A stretch of 49,996 bases of DNA from an uncultured Leptolinea sp. (GTDB lineage: Bacteria; Chloroflexota; Anaerolineae; Anaerolineales; Anaerolineaceae), in contig CAIKMQ010000004.1 of assembly GCA_903828565.1 (NCBI GenBank), forward strand, positions 1 through 49,996, given 5' to 3'. Positions 47,464 to 49,996 of the stretch are shown here, in pieces. The position numbers and the translations under genes are program-made. The first letter of the stretch is position 1; every line of letters begins with the position of its first letter. The notes under the pieces are model-generated. The model was not told where the DNA came from and did not search any database. It worked only from the letters and a program-made list of their open reading frames with translations.

Positions 47464-49996
47464 CTAGTACGGATCGTTGTCGTCATCCGATTCCAGCTCG
47501 TCTTCGTCCGCGTCCAATTCCACATCATCCAGGCTGTAGCTTTGGATGGTTTCCCCCCAGGTCCGGTGCCGGTATTCCAATAACATGCCTGTGATCTCGA
47601 CCTTCTGTGCTTTAGCGGACCAATCCACCATGTCGATGTACTTTTTCAGCGGGATGGTCACCATCTCCAGCAAAAACGTCAGCATCTCGAGATTGTTGTC
47701 TTTTGCCAACTTCTGGATGGTGAGCCTGGCATGTTGGATGAGGTACTGCTCGTAAGCCAGCTTGTATCGTTCGCTCAGTTCATACGGAAAGCGCAACCGG
47801 CAGAGCGCGATCAGGGCTTTATCATACAGGACCTGATTTGGGTTTTCTAAATGATCAGGATACCTTTCAAAGAAGGTGTCATATTCGCTGATGCTCTGCA
47901 CGCCGCCTAGGAGCAGCCTTGTTGCCCAGTACCCGTATGCTGAGGGGTAGAGTTGGTAATTCTCCTCATCATACTCATCACCCCTCGTTATCTCCGCGGG
48001 GATGTAGACCCGGCAGAGAAACATTCCGGCTGTGTCTACGATCTGAAGGTAAACATCGGAAAAGCCATACTTAGACTCTACTGTTGTTCCTTCCCCTTGC
48101 CATAGAGTTACCTCCGCAACGCACCCCCGGGCGAAATTGTGGCCAACTGTTTGGATCCCTCGAGGTAATTGGAACACCACTTTCTGGCTAAACGGGTAAG
48201 AGATTTTTTGGCCTAGATCGAAAGCCCACTCCCCTATCTCCGTCACCCCCTCAGGGATCAATACTGACTGAAGGCTGCTGCAATTACTGAAGGCGCCATC
48301 CCCTATTTCCTTCACCCCCTGCGGGATCACTACTTCTGATGCATTACCGCGATAACGCAAAACCTGCTGATTCCATATTTGGAGATCCCCAGGAATATTC
48401 TCCAAAAAAGGTGTGCCTTCAAACATTCCACGGTTTATGCTCACCCCATCCGGGATTACCACTGACTGTAGGCTTTCGCACTTAGAAAAGGCAAAATTCC
48501 CGATCTGCGTCATCCCCTGCGGGATCACCACCGACTGCAGGCTGCTGCAGCCATAGAAGGCGCGTATCCCGATCTCTGTCACCCCCTGCGGGATCACCAC
48601 CGACTGCAGGCTGTGGTAAAAATAGAAGGCGTGGTCCCCTATCCGCGTCACCCCTACCGGGATCACTATTTCTGAAGCGGTCCCACTGTTACGCAAAACC
48701 TGCTGATTCCATATTCGGAGATCCCCAGGAATATTCTCTAAAAAAGGTGTGTCTTCAAACATTTCACAGTTTATGCTCATCCCCTCTGGGATCATCACTG
48801 ATTGCAGGCTGCTACAGCCATAGAAGGCATTTTCACCTATCTGCGTCACCCCCTGCGTGATCACCACAGACCGTAAGCTGCAGCAATCAGAGAAGGCGCT
48901 CTTCCCGATCCATGTCACCCCCTGCGGGATCACCACCGACTGCAGGCTGCCGCATTCATAGAAGGCATAATCCCCGATCTGCGTCACACTATCCGGGATC
49001 TCCACCGACTGCAGGCTGCTGCAGCCAGAGAAGGCATCCTCCCCGATTTGCGTCACACTATCCGGGATCTCCACCGACTGCAGGCTTTTACATTCAGAGA
49101 AGGCCTCACTCCCGATCTGCGTCACACTATCCGGGATCTCCACCGACTGCAGGCTGCTGCAGCCAGAGAAGGCATCCTCCCCGATCTGCGTCACCCCCTC
49201 GGGGATCACCACCGACTGCAGACTGCTGCAGCCACAGAAGGCAAGATTCCCGATCTGCGTCACCCCCTGCGGGATCACCACCGACTGCAGGCGGCTGCAG
49301 CCACAGAAGGCAAAATTCCCGATCTGCGTCACCTCCTGCGGGATCACCATCGACTGCAGGCTGCTGCATTCATAGAAGGCTCTATCCCCGATCTGCGTCA
49401 CCCCCTGCGGGATCACCACTTCTGATGCATTACCGCGATAACGTAAAACCTGCTGATTCAATATTTGGAGATCTCCCGGGATTTTCTTTAAAAAGGGAGT
49501 GCCTTCAAACATTCCATAATTTATACTCACTCCCTCTGGAATCACCACCGACTGCAGGCTGCTGCAATCAGAGAAGGCCCAATCCCCTATCTCTGTCACC
49601 CCCTGCGGGATCTCCGCCGACTGCAGACTGCTGCATTCATAGAAGGCGCACCTCCCAATCTCCGTCACCCCCTGCGGGACCACCACCGACTGCAGGCTAA
49701 TGCAACCTCTGAAGGCTTCACTCCTGATCTCTGTCACTCCCTCCGGGATCACTACCGACTGCAGGCTGCTGCATTCATAGAAGGCACAATCCCCGATCTC
49801 TGTCACCCCCTGCGGGATCACCACCGACTGCAGGCTAATGCAACCTCTGAAGGCCGCGTACCCGATCTCTGACACCCCTTGCGGGATCACTACAGACTGC
49901 AGGCTTTTACATTCAGAGAAGGCCTCACTCCCGATCTGCGTCACACTATCCGGGATCTCCACCGACTGCAGGCTGCTGCAGCCAGAGAAGGCATCC
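47464..49996 (-). CDS. BspA-type leucine-rich-repeat protein, N-terminus outside the window
   Basis: The frame is open to the window end, so at least 840 residues are coded and the true start lies beyond. About 20 TpLRR/LRR_5 repeats of 23 residues are visible (pattern IPQGVTEIGDCAFYECSSLQ), with one conserved cysteine per repeat. They are broken three times by a longer unit (GMFEGTPFL...IPGDLQIWNQQVLRYRGNASE). The C-terminal 240 residues are non-repetitive: a beta-rich part, then helical segments (ERYKLAYEQYLIQHARLTIQ, EITGMLLEYRHR) like the ankyrin-like tails of gut Firmicutes LRR proteins, and a very acidic end (DADEDELESDDDNDPY). Secretion cannot be judged without the N-terminus. Surface adhesion is common for the family but only inferred here. 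Confidence 0.85.
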   Translation of the reverse strand, partial: DAFSGCSSLQSVEIPDSVTQIGSEAFSECKSLQSVVIPQGVSEIGYAAFRGCISLQSVVIPQGVTEIGDCAFYECSSLQSVVIPEGVTEIRSEAFRGCISLQSVVVPQGVTEIGRCAFYECSSLQSAEIPQGVTEIGDWAFSDCSSLQSVVIPEGVSINYGMFEGTPFLKKIPGDLQILNQQVLRYRGNASEVVIPQGVTQIGDRAFYECSSLQSMVIPQEVTQIGNFAFCGCSRLQSVVIPQGVTQIGNLAFCGCSSLQSVVIPEGVTQIGEDAFSGCSSLQSVEIPDSVTQIGSEAFSECKSLQSVEIPDSVTQIGEDAFSGCSSLQSVEIPDSVTQIGDYAFYECGSLQSVVIPQGVTWIGKSAFSDCCSLRSVVITQGVTQIGENAFYGCSSLQSVMIPEGMSINCEMFEDTPFLENIPGDLRIWNQQVLRNSGTASEIVIPVGVTRIGDHAFYFYHSLQSVVIPQGVTEIGIRAFYGCSSLQSVVIPQGMTQIGNFAFSKCESLQSVVIPDGVSINRGMFEGTPFLENIPGDLQIWNQQVLRYRGNASEVVIPQGVKEIGDGAFSNCSSLQSVLIPEGVTEIGEWAFDLGQKISYPFSQKVVFQLPRGIQTVGHNFARGCVAEVTLWQGEGTTVESKYGFSDVYLQIVDTAGMFLCRVYIPAEITRGDEYDEENYQLYPSAYGYWATRLLLGGVQSISEYDTFFERYPDHLENPNQVLYDKALIALCRLRFPYELSERYKLAYEQYLIQHARLTIQKLAKDNNLEMLTFLLEMVTIPLKKYIDMVDWSAKAQKVEITGMLLEYRHRTWGETIQSYSLDDVELDADEDELESDDDNDPY
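48220..49996 (-). repeat. Tandem 69-bp LRR-coding repeats
   Basis: About 20 copies of a 69-bp unit, many nearly identical in DNA (for example the recurring GGGATCACCACCGACTGCAG on the plus strand). They are grouped into blocks that each close with a longer GTPFL-containing unit. The array continues beyond the window. Confidence 0.92.

Noticed and set aside
48912-49700. Plus-strand open frame with Ser/Pro/Arg repeats opposite the LRR gene
   Set aside because: It follows the 69-bp repeat of the real gene on the other strand; its repetitive product is an artefact of that periodicity.
47464-49996. 69-bp tandem repeats as a possible CRISPR array
   Set aside because: The unit is in frame, codes for a 23-residue LRR without unique spacers, and lies wholly inside a gene.

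Overview
The window looks like chromosomal DNA of an anaerobic or facultative member of the Chloroflexota, most likely Anaerolineae. This placement is an inference from gene content: a V4R-domain protein, NrfHA with a CXXCK haem, several HisKA_3/NarL two-component pairs, large right-handed beta-helix surface proteins and 'TPTPT'-linker lipoproteins. No rRNA or universal marker set is present to prove it. I recognised no tRNA or rRNA gene, CRISPR array, transposase or prophage gene.

Layout. 1-2.7 kb: the start of a membrane glycosyltransferase cut by the window edge, an ABC-F ATPase and a MORN-like protein. 2.75-5.74 kb (minus): a glutaminase-nadE-MFS operon in which the two halves of glutamine-dependent NAD synthetase are separate genes. 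5.8-7.9 kb (plus): a short NfeD with its slipin partner, then a GNAT acetyltransferase. 7.9-9.7 kb (minus): nrfHA, ammonia-forming nitrite reductase. 9.9-12.95 kb (minus): a degenerate lone receiver, a NarL-type regulator and a 7TM histidine kinase. 13.2-19.6 kb (minus): two large tandem-paralogous secreted beta-helix proteins sharing their N- and C-terminal ends. 19.8-21.8 kb: groES-groEL with CIRCE and a sigma-70-like promoter. 21.9-25.1 kb: twin membrane-anchored TPR proteins and a small membrane protein. 25.2-28.3 kb: putrescine aminotransferase (patA) and a sodium:solute symporter. 28.5-30.6 kb: RNase Z, a SWIM zinc-finger protein and a V4R-domain protein. 30.7-34.2 kb: a LysM lipoprotein and an S41-like lipoprotein. 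34.3-38.2 kb: a phenylalanine T-box leader and pheST. 38.2-40.2 kb: a Fur/PerR-type gene broken by an in-frame TAG, and lpdA. 40.3-43.1 kb: polA. 43.1-46.1 kb (minus): a second NarL/histidine-kinase pair and a DegV protein. 46.2-47.3 kb: a GNAT-like protein. 47.5 kb to the end: a BspA-type leucine-rich-repeat protein running out of the window.

The most interesting new pattern is at 9.9-19.7 kb. A conserved GTTTATTT...CTAAACA element (extending to CTAAACA-N3-TGTTTAG) lies about 91 bp upstream of both beta-helix genes, although the promoter DNA around it has diverged. A variant lies upstream of the degenerate receiver gene. With the kinase/regulator pair between them, this suggests a small surface-protein regulon. 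Other points for follow-up are the amber codon in the Fur-family gene, a V4R gene with no ATG/GTG start that fits its Shine-Dalgarno, a 16-bp palindrome at the predicted patA start site, two TATAAT-N6-ATG leaderless promoters, and a near-identical leader on two unlinked genes.
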